IMG/VR virus record: IMGVR_UViG_3300046836_000171
Location: 1-54,043 of that record
DNA: 54,043 bases
Source of the DNA: a virus
Direction: 5' to 3' (one strand)
Below are positions 16,137 to 24,935 of the stretch, in pieces; the first letter of the stretch is position 1; each line of letters opens with the position of its first letter. A program made the position numbers and the translations under genes. A model generated the notes under the pieces. It saw only the letters and a list, made by a program, of their open reading frames with translations. It was not told the origin of the DNA and did not search any database.

Positions 16137-17033
16137 ATGGCGTTCGTCCGGCGCAGGATCGACCTGAAGTTCCAGCTCGGGACCGGCTCATTCGGCGACA
16201 GCGGGATGAACACGGTCAACGTCACCGGGCTGCGCGTTCACGCCACCATCACCAAGGCCGGCGGGCTCGGCATGGCGACCGCGCATGTGGACGTCTACGG
16301 GCTCGACCCGAAGATCGCCAACCAGATCAGCACGCTCGGAAAGGTGCTGACCGCCGGGCGCAACAATACGATCACGATCAGCGCCGGCGACGACGATGCG
16401 GGGATGGCGGTCTGCTACATCGGCACGATCGACATGGCATGGAGCGACTACACCAACGCGCCCGACGCCAAGGTGCAGATCAGCGCCCACATGGGGCTGC
16501 TGGAGAACCTGAAGCCGATCGCGCCGACCAGCTTCAAGGGCTCGGCCGACGTCGCGACCATCCTTCAGACCCTCGCCGGGCAGATGGGATTCACGTTCGA
16601 GAACAACGGCGTCAGCGTGCAGCTCAGCAACCCCTACCTCTCGGGGACCGCGCGCGAGCAAGCCTATGCGGCCGCGGCCGCGGCGAACATCAACATCGTG
16701 ATGGACGATCAGCCCGGCGGCGTGAACACGCTGGCGATCTGGCCGAAGGACGGGCAACGGCAGGGGAACCCGCCGGCGATCGGGCCGGACACCGGGCTGG
16801 TCTCCTACCCGACGTGGATCGAGAACGGCGTGGTGCTGAAGTCGATCTTCAACCCGAAGATCATCGTCGGCGGGACTGTCGCGATCACCAGCTCGGTCCC
16901 CAACGCGAACGGGACGTGGCAAGTGTTCAACCTCCAGCACGATATCGAGTCGGAGTCGCCGGACGGGCCATGGTTCTCGACGGTGAGCTGCAACGTGCTG
17001 GGGCATCAGACGCCGCTGGCCGGGGGGCAGTAG
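16137..17033 (+). CDS. Baseplate hub protein (gp44/GpP-like)
   Basis: A 298-residue protein resembling the Mu gp44 / late-control-D hub. It opens with FVRRRIDLKFQLGTGSFGDSG, has NVTGLRVHATITKAGG strands, a DVATILQTLAGQMGFTFENN box typical of hub domain II, and ends in a beta domain (WQVFNLQHDIESESPDGPW). It forms the trimeric hub that holds the spike. Its neighbours, plug upstream and spike downstream, support this. Confidence 0.84.
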   Translation: MAFVRRRIDLKFQLGTGSFGDSGMNTVNVTGLRVHATITKAGGLGMATAHVDVYGLDPKIANQISTLGKVLTAGRNNTITISAGDDDAGMAVCYIGTIDMAWSDYTNAPDAKVQISAHMGLLENLKPIAPTSFKGSADVATILQTLAGQMGFTFENNGVSVQLSNPYLSGTAREQAYAAAAAANINIVMDDQPGGVNTLAIWPKDGQRQGNPPAIGPDTGLVSYPTWIENGVVLKSIFNPKIIVGGTVAITSSVPNANGTWQVFNLQHDIESESPDGPWFSTVSCNVLGHQTPLAGGQ

Positions 17034-17636
17034 ATGGCCGGCTCGGATCAGGACTATCTCGGGCTGGCGCGCCCGGCGGACATGGGCTCGCACTTCAACG
17101 CGATCGCCTTCCTGATCAAGGCGATGACCGGCCAGCTCTGGACCGCGACGCTGGTCAAGGTGGTCGCCGTGACCGGCGGCGGCGGCGCGGTGGCGCTGGC
17201 CGGGACCGTGGACGTGCAGCCCTTGGTCAACCAGCTCGACGGGCAGGATCAGGCGACGCCGCATGGGACGATCTTCGGCGTCCCCTACTTCCGCGCGCAG
17301 GGTGGCGCGAACGCGATCATCCTCGACCCGCTGGTGGGCGACCTGGGGATCGCCGTCTTCGCCGATCACGACATTTCGAGCGTGGTCGCCAACAAGGGCG
17401 CCGCCAACCCCGGATCGCGGCGGCGCTTCAGCCCGTCCGATGCGCTCTATCTGGGCGGCTTCCTGAACGCGGTCCCGACCCAATACCTCGCCTTCGCCGG
17501 CGGGATCGACGTGGAGTCGCCCGGCGTGGCGTTCTCGGGCAATGTCACGGTCGGAAGCGGCTGGTCGGGGAGCTTCCCGACCGGGACCGGCCAGATCGTC
17601 ACCGTCGTGGCCGGCATCATCACGGACGTAACATGA
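17034..17636 (+). CDS. Membrane-puncturing spike (Gp138-like)
   Basis: A 200-residue protein. Residues about 38-125 fit the Gp138 N-terminal OB domain: ATLVKVVAVTGGGGAVALAG, DVQPLVNQLDGQ, then GVPYFRAQGGANAIILDPLVGDLGI and VFADHDIS. The C-terminal 70 residues are Gly/Val-rich and probably form the beta-helical needle. The ATG directly follows the hub stop. It would pierce the outer membrane when the sheath contracts. Confidence 0.87.
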   Translation: MAGSDQDYLGLARPADMGSHFNAIAFLIKAMTGQLWTATLVKVVAVTGGGGAVALAGTVDVQPLVNQLDGQDQATPHGTIFGVPYFRAQGGANAIILDPLVGDLGIAVFADHDISSVVANKGAANPGSRRRFSPSDALYLGGFLNAVPTQYLAFAGGIDVESPGVAFSGNVTVGSGWSGSFPTGTGQIVTVVAGIITDVT

Positions 17637-17998
17637 GCTTCAACGCCGAGTTCTTCACCAACCTCGCCGCGCAGATCGAGAACACCGACTCGTGCGCCGA
17701 GCTGCAAACGCTGGTCGATCGGGCGTTCGCCCAGCTCGCCGACGTCAACGCCTTCATCGCCACCCAGCAGGCGCTTCTGGCGCCGCTGGCCTCTCTGCTG
17801 ACCGCGCCGACCGACCTCAGCGAGGTCATCACATGGATTACCGGGACGATTACGGTGTTCACGAATATGTATGCGCCGTATGCGAAGTACGCGACGCAGC
17901 TCACCGAGCTGGTCGCCGCGGTCGCCAGCCTGACGACGGCGATTAACGACGCGGCCGCCAGAATCGGCGACTGTAGCATCACCATCCCGCCGATCTGA
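17633..17998 (+). CDS. Small helical baseplate-operon protein
   Basis: A 121-residue protein of unknown family with long amphipathic helices (ELQTLVDRAFAQLADVNAFI, then a TELVAAVASLTTAI stretch). The ATG at 17633 forms an ATGA overlap with the spike stop. It lies between spike and wedge genes, so it is probably a minor baseplate or assembly protein. I see no signal peptide, catalytic motif or cysteine cluster. Confidence 0.7.
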   Translation: MSFNAEFFTNLAAQIENTDSCAELQTLVDRAFAQLADVNAFIATQQALLAPLASLLTAPTDLSEVITWITGTITVFTNMYAPYAKYATQLTELVAAVASLTTAINDAAARIGDCSITIPPI

Positions 17999-18007
17999 GG
18001 CACCCCC

Positions 18008-18358
18008 GTGGACACGCTGTTGCTCGATCAGGCGACGTGGGACCTGACGCTCGACGCGAGCGGGAACATGGCGGTCGCCAGCAACCCCTACTCGATCGCC
18101 CAGGATGCCGGCTCGGCGCTCAAGCTCTTCAGGGGCGAACTCTGGTATGACACCACCAAGGGCATCCCCTACTTCGAACAAGTCCTGGGCTCGCAGCCCC
18201 CGGTCGCGTTCCTGAAGGCGAAGTTCGTCACCGCGGCGCTCAGCGTTCCCGAGACCGTCCACGCGGCGGCCTTCATCGACGCGATCACCGCGCGTAAGGT
18301 CAACGGCCAAGTTCAGGTGACTACGAATAGCGGGATCGTCCTCCCGGTGGGGCTCTAG
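18008..18358 (+). CDS. Baseplate wedge protein (gp46/gp25-like)
   Basis: A 116-residue protein resembling Mu gp46 and the T4 gp25 / XkdS group: SGNMAVASNPYSIAQDAGSAL, then FRGELWYDTTKGIPYFEQVL with the GIPY-type EPR-like loop. It joins the sheath base to the wedge. It starts at GTG and lies immediately before the J-like wedge protein, the usual pairing. Confidence 0.85.
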   Translation: MDTLLLDQATWDLTLDASGNMAVASNPYSIAQDAGSALKLFRGELWYDTTKGIPYFEQVLGSQPPVAFLKAKFVTAALSVPETVHAAAFIDAITARKVNGQVQVTTNSGIVLPVGL

Positions 18359-18361
18359 CGC

Positions 18362-19783
18362 ATGACCACGAACGTCCCCGTCCCGGCCTTCGGCCCTATC
18401 GGCTTCGTCTCGCCGGCCGAGTCCGCGATCCTCGCCGGCGTGCTGGCCGACCTTCAGGCGGCGTTCGGCGGCAACCTGAACCCGAACCTTGAGACGCCCC
18501 AGGGGCAGATCGCCAGCTCGCTGACCGCGATCATCGGCGACTTCTACGGGCTCTTCACGTTCTACACCCAGCAGGTTGACCCGGCCTTCGCCAGCGGCCG
18601 GATGCAGGACGCCATCGCGCGCATCTACTTCCTGACGCGCAAGCCCGCCCAGGCGACGGTTGTCCAGGCGCTATGCACCGGGCTGGCGAACACCCCGATC
18701 CCCACCGGCTCGATCGCCAAGGCGAGCGACGGGAACCTCTACGAATGCACGACCGGCGGGGTGATCCCGCTTGGCGGCTCGATCACGCTCCCGTTCGCCT
18801 GCGTCACCGCCGGCCCGATCCCCTGCCCGGCCAACAGCCTGACCGTGATCTATCAGGCGATTCCCGGCTGGGACACGATCAACAATCCCTCAGACGGGGT
18901 GATCGGCGAGAACATCGAGACCCGCGAGGATTTCGAGTTTCGCCGCGAGGCGTCGGTGGCGGCGAACTCAGTGGGCGCGATGGGCGCGGTGATCGGCGCG
19001 GTGGCGGCGGTCGCCGGCGTGCTGGACTTCTTCGGCTACAACAATGGGACCGGCTCGCCGGTGACGATCGGCGCGGTGACGATCCCGGCCCATACGATCT
19101 TCGTGTGCGTCGAGGGCGGCGCGCAGATCGATATCGCGCAGGCGATCTTGTCGAAGAAGGCTCCAGGCTGCGGGACCTACGGCAATACGGCCGTCACCGC
19201 CTATGACAGCAACCCGCTCTATTCGGCCCCGATCCCCTACACGATCAACTTCGAAGTCCCGACGCCGACGCCGATCCTCTTCGCCGTCACGCTGGCGAAC
19301 AACATCAACGTGCCTGCCGACGCGCAGCAGCTCGTAGCCGGCGCGATCCTGAACGCCTTCTCAGGGTCGGACGGCGGCCCGCGGGCGCGGATCGGCTCGA
19401 CCCTCTTCGCCAGCCGCTATTACACCGGCATTGCGGCGCTAGGCTCGTGGGTCAACATCGTCTCGATCCTGATCGGCGCGCCGACCTCGCCGGGCGCCAG
19501 CTTCACCGCCTCGATCGCCTCGACGGTGATGACCGTCACCGCGGTGGCGTCGGGGACGCTGGCGGTGGGGCAGACCGTCGTCGGGGCCGGGGTCTCGCCA
19601 GGGACCATCATAGCCTCGCTCGGGACCGGGAGCGGCGGCACCGGGACCTACAACCTCAACCTTCCCCAGACGGTTTCCAGCGAGGCGATGACCAGTATCC
19701 TGCCGGCGCTCAACTCGCTCACGCTGGGGATCGATCAGGTTCCGACGATCAACGTCGCCGACGTGTCGCTAGCGCTCGTCTGA
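18362..19783 (+). CDS. Baseplate J-like wedge protein with inserted domain
   Basis: A 473-residue protein of the baseplate J (Mu gp47, T4 gp6) family. The early stretch [24 protein letters not shown] and [25 protein letters not shown], the middle [18 protein letters not shown] and the [12 protein letters not shown] box are typical. Copy 6 of the recurrent domain lies at about residues 381-448, close to the C-terminus. Wedge subunits surround the hub and pass the contraction signal. Confidence 0.87.
   Translation: MTTNVPVPAFGPIGFVSPAESAILAGVLADLQAAFGGNLNPNLETPQGQIASSLTAIIGDFYGLFTFYTQQVDPAFASGRMQDAIARIYFLTRKPAQATVVQALCTGLANTPIPTGSIAKASDGNLYECTTGGVIPLGGSITLPFACVTAGPIPCPANSLTVIYQAIPGWDTINNPSDGVIGENIETREDFEFRREASVAANSVGAMGAVIGAVAAVAGVLDFFGYNNGTGSPVTIGAVTIPAHTIFVCVEGGAQIDIAQAILSKKAPGCGTYGNTAVTAYDSNPLYSAPIPYTINFEVPTPTPILFAVTLANNINVPADAQQLVAGAILNAFSGSDGGPRARIGSTLFASRYYTGIAALGSWVNIVSILIGAPTSPGASFTASIASTVMTVTAVASGTLAVGQTVVGAGVSPGTIIASLGTGSGGTGTYNLNLPQTVSSEAMTSILPALNSLTLGIDQVPTINVADVSLALV
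19501..19707 (+). repeat. Recurrent virion domain, copy 6
   Basis: Encodes [40 protein letters not shown] and [19 protein letters not shown] inside the J-like wedge protein. Confidence 0.8.
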
Positions 19784-19832
19784 CAGCTTCGCTACAGTCG
19801 CCGCGCCGCGGAGCGGCCAGGGGAGTCGCGCA
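19784..19832 (+). promoter_or_regulatory. Leader of the tail-fibre module
   Basis: The 48-bp gap before the ATG at 19832 carries AGCTTCGC followed by a TACAGT box (19793-19798) and an AGGGGAGTCGCGC ribosome region. The same AGCTTCGC and GGGGACTCGCG pieces precede the fibre gene at 51185, suggesting a shared late promoter and leader type. Confidence 0.4.
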
Positions 19833-20287
19833 TGGCCGTACAAGGCCCCTTCACGATCTTCGACGCCGCCAAGCTCAAGGTGCTGAACGGCAGCGGGACG
19901 CCGATCAATCTCCCGGCCGACACCTTCAAGGCGGTTCTCTGCACGTCGGCCCAGGCGCTTGCGCCGAGCTTCACCGGCGGTTCGGGCGCCGCCCGCTACG
20001 CCGACCTGACCGCCGAGCTGCCGACCGCGAACGGCTACACCGTGGGCGGGATCACGCTCACGTCGGTGACGCTCACGCAGACCGGCCCCGTCGTCACCTG
20101 GGACGCCGATGACCTGACGTGGACGCTGAGCGGGCCGATCACGTTCAAGTATCTGGTGATCTACGACAATACGCTGGGGACCAAAGACCTTGTGGCCTTC
20201 TGCGACTTCGACACGTCCGGCGGCTCCGTGACCGCGCTCGCCGGCCCGCTGGTGGTCACGGTGAACGGCATCGAGACGTTGCAATAA
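19832..20287 (+). CDS. Tail-fibre-module beta protein, unknown function
   Basis: A 151-residue beta-rich protein: FDAAKLKVLNGSGTPINLPA, ARYADLTAELPTANGYTVGG, GPITFKYLVIYDNTLGTKDL. Proteins of this type are common next to fibre genes and may be adaptors or short fibres. It opens the tail-fibre module after the J-like wedge gene and has its own leader with a good ribosome site (AGGGGAG). Confidence 0.72.
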   Translation: MAVQGPFTIFDAAKLKVLNGSGTPINLPADTFKAVLCTSAQALAPSFTGGSGAARYADLTAELPTANGYTVGGITLTSVTLTQTGPVVTWDADDLTWTLSGPITFKYLVIYDNTLGTKDLVAFCDFDTSGGSVTALAGPLVVTVNGIETLQ

Positions 20288-20288
20288 G

Positions 20289-21839
20289 ATGGCTTGGGAC
20301 TCGGAGTTCACCGAAGGGTTCGACAAGTACGGTCAGCCGGGCAACGGCACCCTCAACGCGCTCTTGCTCGGCGGCGAGTGGACGTCGATCGGCGGCGTCA
20401 ACGTCTCGACGGTCTACAATCTGTCGCTGGTGGCCGGACTTTCTGGCGGGCAGGCGCTCAAGCTCACCAGCACCAATTTCGGCGCAATAGCCTACGGCCC
20501 GAACAAGACGCTCGGCGCGAACTACGCGCAGCACATCGGCGGGCGGTGGTTCAAAGCGGACCTTCTCAGCACCTATGTGCTGTGTTCGTTTCAGGACTCG
20601 CTGACGTCGCAATGCTGCATCACCGTCGAGACCACCGGCAAGTTGGGTCTGCGTTCGGGCGGCCCCACCGGGACGCTGCTGGCGTCGTCGTCGCTATCGG
20701 TCTCGGCGAACTCGGTGCATTGCGCCGAGTGGTCGGTGACGATCAATCACACGACCGGCGCGGCCACGGTCTATCTGGACGGCGCGGCGTCGGGGCTGAC
20801 CTTCTCGGGGAACACCCGCGGCGGGACCGCCAATGACTACTACAACGGCATTTCCTACGGCATGTTCAACAGCAGCACCGGATCGGTGCTGACGGTCGAT
20901 AACGAATACGATCGCTTCTATCTGGTGGCGGGCGCCGACACGCCGGCGCTCGACTGCCCGCGCGTCGAGACGCAGTTCCCGGTCAGCGATGCGTCGGTGC
21001 AGTTCACGCCGGGGGCCGGGGTGCTGGGGGCCGACTACAGCATCACCGCGAACACCAACGCGCCGGGCGCAAACGAACTCTTCCTGCGGCAGTTCACGCC
21101 CCAGGTGAACGCGACGATCAACAGCGTCTCGATCCTGCCCGAAGCGACCAGCGCCGGCGCGAAGTTCAAGGCGGTGATCTATTCGGACAGCGCCGGCGCG
21201 CCCAACGCGCTGCTGTCCAGCGGGACCGAAGTGGTCGGCGCCACGTCGGGGACGGTGCTGACCGGCCCGCTGGTGACGCCCCAGGCGCTCACCGCCGGGA
21301 CGCCCTATTGGATCGGCTTCATCACCGACACGTCGGTGGCGCTGGCGCAAGTGGACACCACCACCACCGGATCGAAGGCGGCGAACACCTACGGCTCGGG
21401 CGCGCCTGGGACCGCGCCGGGGATGACCGGCCTTCAGCCGTCGTGGATCGTCTTCGGCAACTGCACCGGGCAGGCGCATAATTGGGCGCAGGTTGCGGCC
21501 GGCTTCAGCAACCCGCCGCTCGGCGATCCCAGCTACAATTCCGACAGCACCGTAGGCCACGCCGACCTCTTCAACTTCCCGGCGCTGACGTCCGCGCCGA
21601 CCACCGTCCACACCGTCGCCGTCAAGGCGTACATGGAGCGGTCGGACGCCGGCGCGCGGACGGTGAACCTTCAGACCCATTCCGGCAGCACCACGGGCAA
21701 CGGCAGTACGGCGGGGATCACGCCGGCGACCTCCTACGGCTTTCAGTCGAGCTACTTCGATCAGGACCCGAACGGCCCGGCCGCCTGGACGCCGACCGGC
21801 GTCAACGCCGCTACGAGCGGATATCAGATCGCCACCTAA
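20289..21839 (+). CDS. Lectin-like tail fibre/receptor-binding protein
   Basis: A 516-residue beta-rich protein. The first 220 residues resemble a concanavalin-A/LamG-like jelly roll (a stretch with TVYLDGAASGLTFSG and VDNEYDRFYLVAG), and residues about 255-400 form a second beta domain (ANELFLRQFTPQVNATI, then FITDTSVALAQ). The C-terminus is Ser/Gly/Thr-rich. It probably binds host surface sugar. The assignment rests on fold resemblance and the position in the fibre module, two bases after the previous stop. Confidence 0.72.
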   Translation: MAWDSEFTEGFDKYGQPGNGTLNALLLGGEWTSIGGVNVSTVYNLSLVAGLSGGQALKLTSTNFGAIAYGPNKTLGANYAQHIGGRWFKADLLSTYVLCSFQDSLTSQCCITVETTGKLGLRSGGPTGTLLASSSLSVSANSVHCAEWSVTINHTTGAATVYLDGAASGLTFSGNTRGGTANDYYNGISYGMFNSSTGSVLTVDNEYDRFYLVAGADTPALDCPRVETQFPVSDASVQFTPGAGVLGADYSITANTNAPGANELFLRQFTPQVNATINSVSILPEATSAGAKFKAVIYSDSAGAPNALLSSGTEVVGATSGTVLTGPLVTPQALTAGTPYWIGFITDTSVALAQVDTTTTGSKAANTYGSGAPGTAPGMTGLQPSWIVFGNCTGQAHNWAQVAAGFSNPPLGDPSYNSDSTVGHADLFNFPALTSAPTTVHTVAVKAYMERSDAGARTVNLQTHSGSTTGNGSTAGITPATSYGFQSSYFDQDPNGPAAWTPTGVNAATSGYQIAT

Positions 21840-21842
21840 GCC

Positions 21843-22814
21843 ATGACCGACGCTCGCATAAGCGGCGTCGCCCGCGAAGTTCTCGTCGCCGAGAATGCGC
21901 CGCTGCGCGTCAGCCAGCTCGCCCGCGAAGTGCTGGTCGCCGAGAACGCCCCCTTGCGCGTCTCGCGCCTCGCCCGCGAAGTGCTGTGGGGGCTTCTGCC
22001 GCCGCTGCGGGTCTCGGGGCTGGTGCGCGAAGTGCTGCTTTCGAGCGCGTGGGCGCCGGCGCACGGCTCGATGATCTGGGCCGGCGGGATGCCGGTGCTG
22101 GGCGCGTTCGCGCCGGCGGCCGGCTCGATGGTCTTCACCGGCGGGATGCCGGCAATCTCGCACCCGACGCGCTTCACCGTCCCGCCCGGCGCGCTGACCT
22201 TCATCGGCAAGATTCCGGTCCTGACCAATGACGCCGAAGCGCCGTTCGATTGGCGCGCGACCGTCATCAGCCAGTACCAAGCCAGCCCGATCATCCTTCA
22301 GATCGTGGCGAACATGGCCGCCACCATCGACCCGCGGCTCAACTTCGACGCCTTCTTCAATCTGATCTGGAACGTGCAGACCGCGCAGGGGATCGGGCTC
22401 GATATCTGGGGCCGGATTGTGGGATGCAGCCGCATCATCGAGGTCCCCAGCGCCGGCGCGTTCCTGGGCTTCGAAGAGGCAGGCGATCCGACCGCGCGCA
22501 CGCCCTGGAACCAAGCGCCGTGGTTCTCGGGCGCCACGGCGTCGAGCTCGTTCCCGCTGACCGATGACGCCTTCCGGCTGCTGATCTACGCGAAGGCGCT
22601 GGCGAACATCACGGACGGCTCGATCCCCGGCCTCAACGCCATCCTGTTGACCCTCTTCCCCGGCCGGGGTGACGCCTTCGTCACGGACGGCGGCGACATG
22701 ACCATGACCTACGAGTTCGAGTTTCCGCTCACGCCGGTGGAGCTGGCTATCGTAAGCTCGGCCGGTATCCTCCCGACGCCGACCGGCGTCTCCGCAACGG
22801 TGGTTCAAAGCTGA
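21843..22814 (+). CDS. DUF2612 baseplate protein with N-terminal 17-residue repeats
   Basis: A 323-residue two-part protein. Residues 9-65 are 17-residue repeats of the AREVLVAENAPLRVSQL type, and residues about 72-115 contain two GMPxxx-type beta boxes. From about residue 130 (NDAEAPFDWRATVISQYQAS, then a GIGLDIWGRIVGC box and GSIPGLNAILLTLFPGRGD) it matches DUF2612 baseplate proteins, which act at the baseplate edge where fibres attach. The repeat part may be a fibre anchor fused to the baseplate unit. The end overlaps the next gene as TGATG. Confidence 0.83.
   Translation: MTDARISGVAREVLVAENAPLRVSQLAREVLVAENAPLRVSRLAREVLWGLLPPLRVSGLVREVLLSSAWAPAHGSMIWAGGMPVLGAFAPAAGSMVFTGGMPAISHPTRFTVPPGALTFIGKIPVLTNDAEAPFDWRATVISQYQASPIILQIVANMAATIDPRLNFDAFFNLIWNVQTAQGIGLDIWGRIVGCSRIIEVPSAGAFLGFEEAGDPTARTPWNQAPWFSGATASSSFPLTDDAFRLLIYAKALANITDGSIPGLNAILLTLFPGRGDAFVTDGGDMTMTYEFEFPLTPVELAIVSSAGILPTPTGVSATVVQS
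21867..22040 (+). repeat. 51-bp (17-residue) coding repeat, 3 copies plus a part
   Basis: Units at residues 9-25, 26-42 and 43-59 share xAREVLxxxxxPLRVSx; a partial LVREVL follows. Units 1 and 2 are nearly identical in protein. DNA identity is also high, so the duplication may be recent. Confidence 0.85.
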
Positions 22815-23719
22815 TGCTGGCGAGCGCCATCCCAACGAAGTTCCCGATCCCCTGGGGCAACAGCGCGGGGGGCAGCTTCATCCGGCCGATCCCGGTCGCT
22901 TCGCAGATCGGGATTCAGCCCGGCGCGGCCTCGCTGACCGATGGCTTCCCGCCGCTCAACTTCCTGCCGGACGGCTCGGGCGGCATCCCGTCCTTCGGTC
23001 AGGACGAAAACGGCATCCTCAAGCAGATCACCCAATGGTGTCAGTGGGTCGGTGCGGGCGGCCCGATCGCCTATGACCCGACCTTCTCGGCGGCGATCGG
23101 CGGCTATCCGAAGGGCGCGCTGCTGGCGGACTCGACCACGCTGGGCGGCTTCTGGGTCTCGACGGTGGACAACAATACGTCGGACCCCGACACCGGCGGC
23201 GCGAATTGGCTGGCGGTGGGTCTGTCTCAGATGCTCGCCGGCGACGTCTCGGGGCCGCTCGGCGCGACCGTGCTTGGGAACGGCAAGGTCACGACGGCGA
23301 AGATCGCCAACAGCGCGGTGACGAACACCCTGCTGGCGAACATGCCATCGGCGACGATCAAGGCGAACATCACCGGCGGCCCGGCGCCGCCGACCGACGC
23401 CACGGTCAGCCAAATCCTCTCGATGCTGAACATCGGCATGGGCGGGTCGAAGGCGACGCCGGGCTACATGCTGGTCCCCGGCGGGTGGATTCTCCAGTGG
23501 ACGACCTTCAGCCTGGGCGCGGGGACCGGCTCGACGGTCAACGTGACGTGGCCGATCACCTTCCCCACCGCGGTGCTTCCCCAGGGCTTCATTCTGGTGG
23601 ATCACGCGGCCGACCAGCAGATCGGGACCAACAGCGTCACCACGACGGGCGCCCAGGTTCAGAAGGGCAACATGGACTTCACCGCGCGCTCTGGTCTCGT
23701 GGCCGCGCTCGGCTGGTAG
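22814..23719 (+). CDS. Tail fibre protein (gp53-like C-terminus)
   Basis: A 301-residue fibre. Residues 1-75 (SGGIPSFGQDENGILKQITQ) match the N-terminal docking part seen in many short tail fibres. The middle ADSTTLGGFWVSTVDNNTSDP and the GDVSGPLGATVLGNGKVTT hinge are typical of shafts. Residues about 215-301 (GGWILQWTTFSLGAG, then VNVTWPITFPTAVLPQGF) fit the gp53-like fibre tip, likely the receptor-binding domain. It is coupled to DUF2612 by TGATG. Confidence 0.83.
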   Translation: MLASAIPTKFPIPWGNSAGGSFIRPIPVASQIGIQPGAASLTDGFPPLNFLPDGSGGIPSFGQDENGILKQITQWCQWVGAGGPIAYDPTFSAAIGGYPKGALLADSTTLGGFWVSTVDNNTSDPDTGGANWLAVGLSQMLAGDVSGPLGATVLGNGKVTTAKIANSAVTNTLLANMPSATIKANITGGPAPPTDATVSQILSMLNIGMGGSKATPGYMLVPGGWILQWTTFSLGAGTGSTVNVTWPITFPTAVLPQGFILVDHAADQQIGTNSVTTTGAQVQKGNMDFTARSGLVAALGW

Positions 23720-23730
23720 GGAGGCGAGGA

Positions 23731-24129
23731 ATGTTCTACTGGAGCCCTTCGACGGGCGGCTTCTATCACCCCGACGTCCACGGGCCGAAGCTCGCCCCGG
23801 TGGCGCTGAAGCGCGGGCTCTTCCGCAAGCCACTGACGACGGCTCGGCAGGTTGCGCCCGGCTCGATCCCGCCGGACGTGATCGAGGTCAGCGACGAAGA
23901 ACATGCGGCGCTGCTGAAGGGGCGCGGCGAGGGGCGGATGATCGTGCTGGTGGACGGGCGCGCGGCGCTGGCCGAGCCCGAACCGGCGGCGGCCGAGACG
24001 CAGCCCCGCTACGCCCCGCCGGGCGAGCTGTTCGCCATGCTCTACCGCGACCTGAAGGCGGCCGGGATCGATGGCGAGTTCGTGAAGCACGTCGAGGCGG
24101 CCCGCGCTGCTATGACGCGCGACGAATGA
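23731..24129 (+). CDS. Tail fibre assembly chaperone-like protein
   Basis: A 132-residue protein after the fibre gene. FYWSPSTGGFYHPDVHG at the start and IPPDVIEVSDEEHAALLKGR with a following IVLVDGRAAL are the marks of small fibre-assembly proteins, which help trimerise the fibre. The C-terminal helix contains FVKHVEAAR. A strong GGAGGCGAGGA ribosome site fixes the ATG at 23731. Confidence 0.8.
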   Translation: MFYWSPSTGGFYHPDVHGPKLAPVALKRGLFRKPLTTARQVAPGSIPPDVIEVSDEEHAALLKGRGEGRMIVLVDGRAALAEPEPAAAETQPRYAPPGELFAMLYRDLKAAGIDGEFVKHVEAARAAMTRDE

Positions 24130-24207
24130 CGCCACTGTCACATTGGGGCGGAATCGTGCAAACCGGGACTCGCGTCTGCGTTGACGACCTGGGGGGGGAG
24201 CATCACG

Positions 24208-24507
24208 TTGCCGATTTGGGCGCAAGCTATCATTGCGGCGTTCGGCGCGCTTCCGGGGATCGGGGCGGCGATCGGCGCGTTCTTCTGGTTCGGGCGACTC
24301 AGCGCGAGGCTCGACGCCGTGGAACATGAACTCACCGACCTGAAGGATATCGGCCGCGAGGTCGCGACCATCGCCGAGCGGACCAAGAACACGGCCGACA
24401 CCGTGAACGGGATCGGGACCGACGTGCGCGCCGTAACCCGCCACCTTCTCGATGAGGGGCGGGTCTTCGCCCGCCAGCTCGTGCGCGATCACCAGGGCGC
24501 AAACTAG
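24208..24507 (+). CDS. Single-span membrane protein of the lysis cassette
   Basis: A 99-residue protein from TTG at 24208, chosen because GGAG lies seven bases upstream. Residues 3-28 (AIIAAFGALPGIGAAIGAFF) are a transmembrane segment. The remainder is a coiled coil (LDAVEHELTDLKDIGREVAT) ending in a basic tail. It could be a second holin, an antiholin or an i-spanin-like linker. It stands just before the cell-wall enzyme. An earlier in-frame TTG at 24181 would add nine residues. Confidence 0.62.
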   Translation: MPIWAQAIIAAFGALPGIGAAIGAFFWFGRLSARLDAVEHELTDLKDIGREVATIAERTKNTADTVNGIGTDVRAVTRHLLDEGRVFARQLVRDHQGAN

Positions 24508-24558
24508 ACGCGCGCAGCGCGAGAAGCTAAGGCGTGTCGTCACACGGGACGAATCGCC

Positions 24559-24927
24559 TTGCCCTGGACCTACCAGATTTCGACCGGCAAGCTGTGGCAC
24601 GACTCCACCTATGAGGGGTCCGGCTACTCTGGCCGCCGCTCGGGGCTGAACAACCCGGCGCTGACCGGCGTCGAGGGCGTCGGCCCGATCCCCGCCGGGG
24701 ATTGGACGATCCACGATCCGCTGAATCCGCCGGACCACCTGGGGCCGCTGGCGATGCCGCTCACGCCGATGGACGGGACCGATGCGCGCGGCCGGTCGGC
24801 CTTCTTCATTCACGGCGACAATTCCGAAGCGGACCACACCGCCAGCCACGGCTGCGTCATCTTGGGCCGCGCGTTTCGTCAGGCGATCATCGCCAGCCAA
24901 GACCGTTGGTTCAAGGTCATCGACTAG
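24559..24927 (+). CDS. Tlde1/DUF2778-type L,D-transpeptidase-like lysis protein
   Basis: A 122-residue protein with no signal peptide. GVGPIPAGDWTIHDP leads to FFIHGDNSE (about residues 83-91) and ASHGCVILG (about 96-104), the His and Cys boxes of the tlde1 (DUF2778) branch of L,D-transpeptidases, which cut or exchange D-amino acids on peptidoglycan stems. Between a membrane protein and a holin it is the best endolysin candidate, as I see no amidase or separate lysozyme. It starts at TTG. Its true role, lysis or another wall modification, is unproven. Confidence 0.75.
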   Translation: MPWTYQISTGKLWHDSTYEGSGYSGRRSGLNNPALTGVEGVGPIPAGDWTIHDPLNPPDHLGPLAMPLTPMDGTDARGRSAFFIHGDNSEADHTASHGCVILGRAFRQAIIASQDRWFKVID

Positions 24928-24935
24928 GGACACCC

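Noticed and set aside
20694-22835. A 713-codon minus-strand open frame opposite the tail-fibre genes.
   Set aside because: Same shadow effect in GC-rich DNA. The sequence is Arg/Gly/Ala/Asp-rich without pattern.
24126-24329. A 67-codon frame overlapping the end of the fibre chaperone gene by ATGA.
   Set aside because: It runs over the better membrane-protein frame at 24208-24507, and its sequence has no fold-like pattern.
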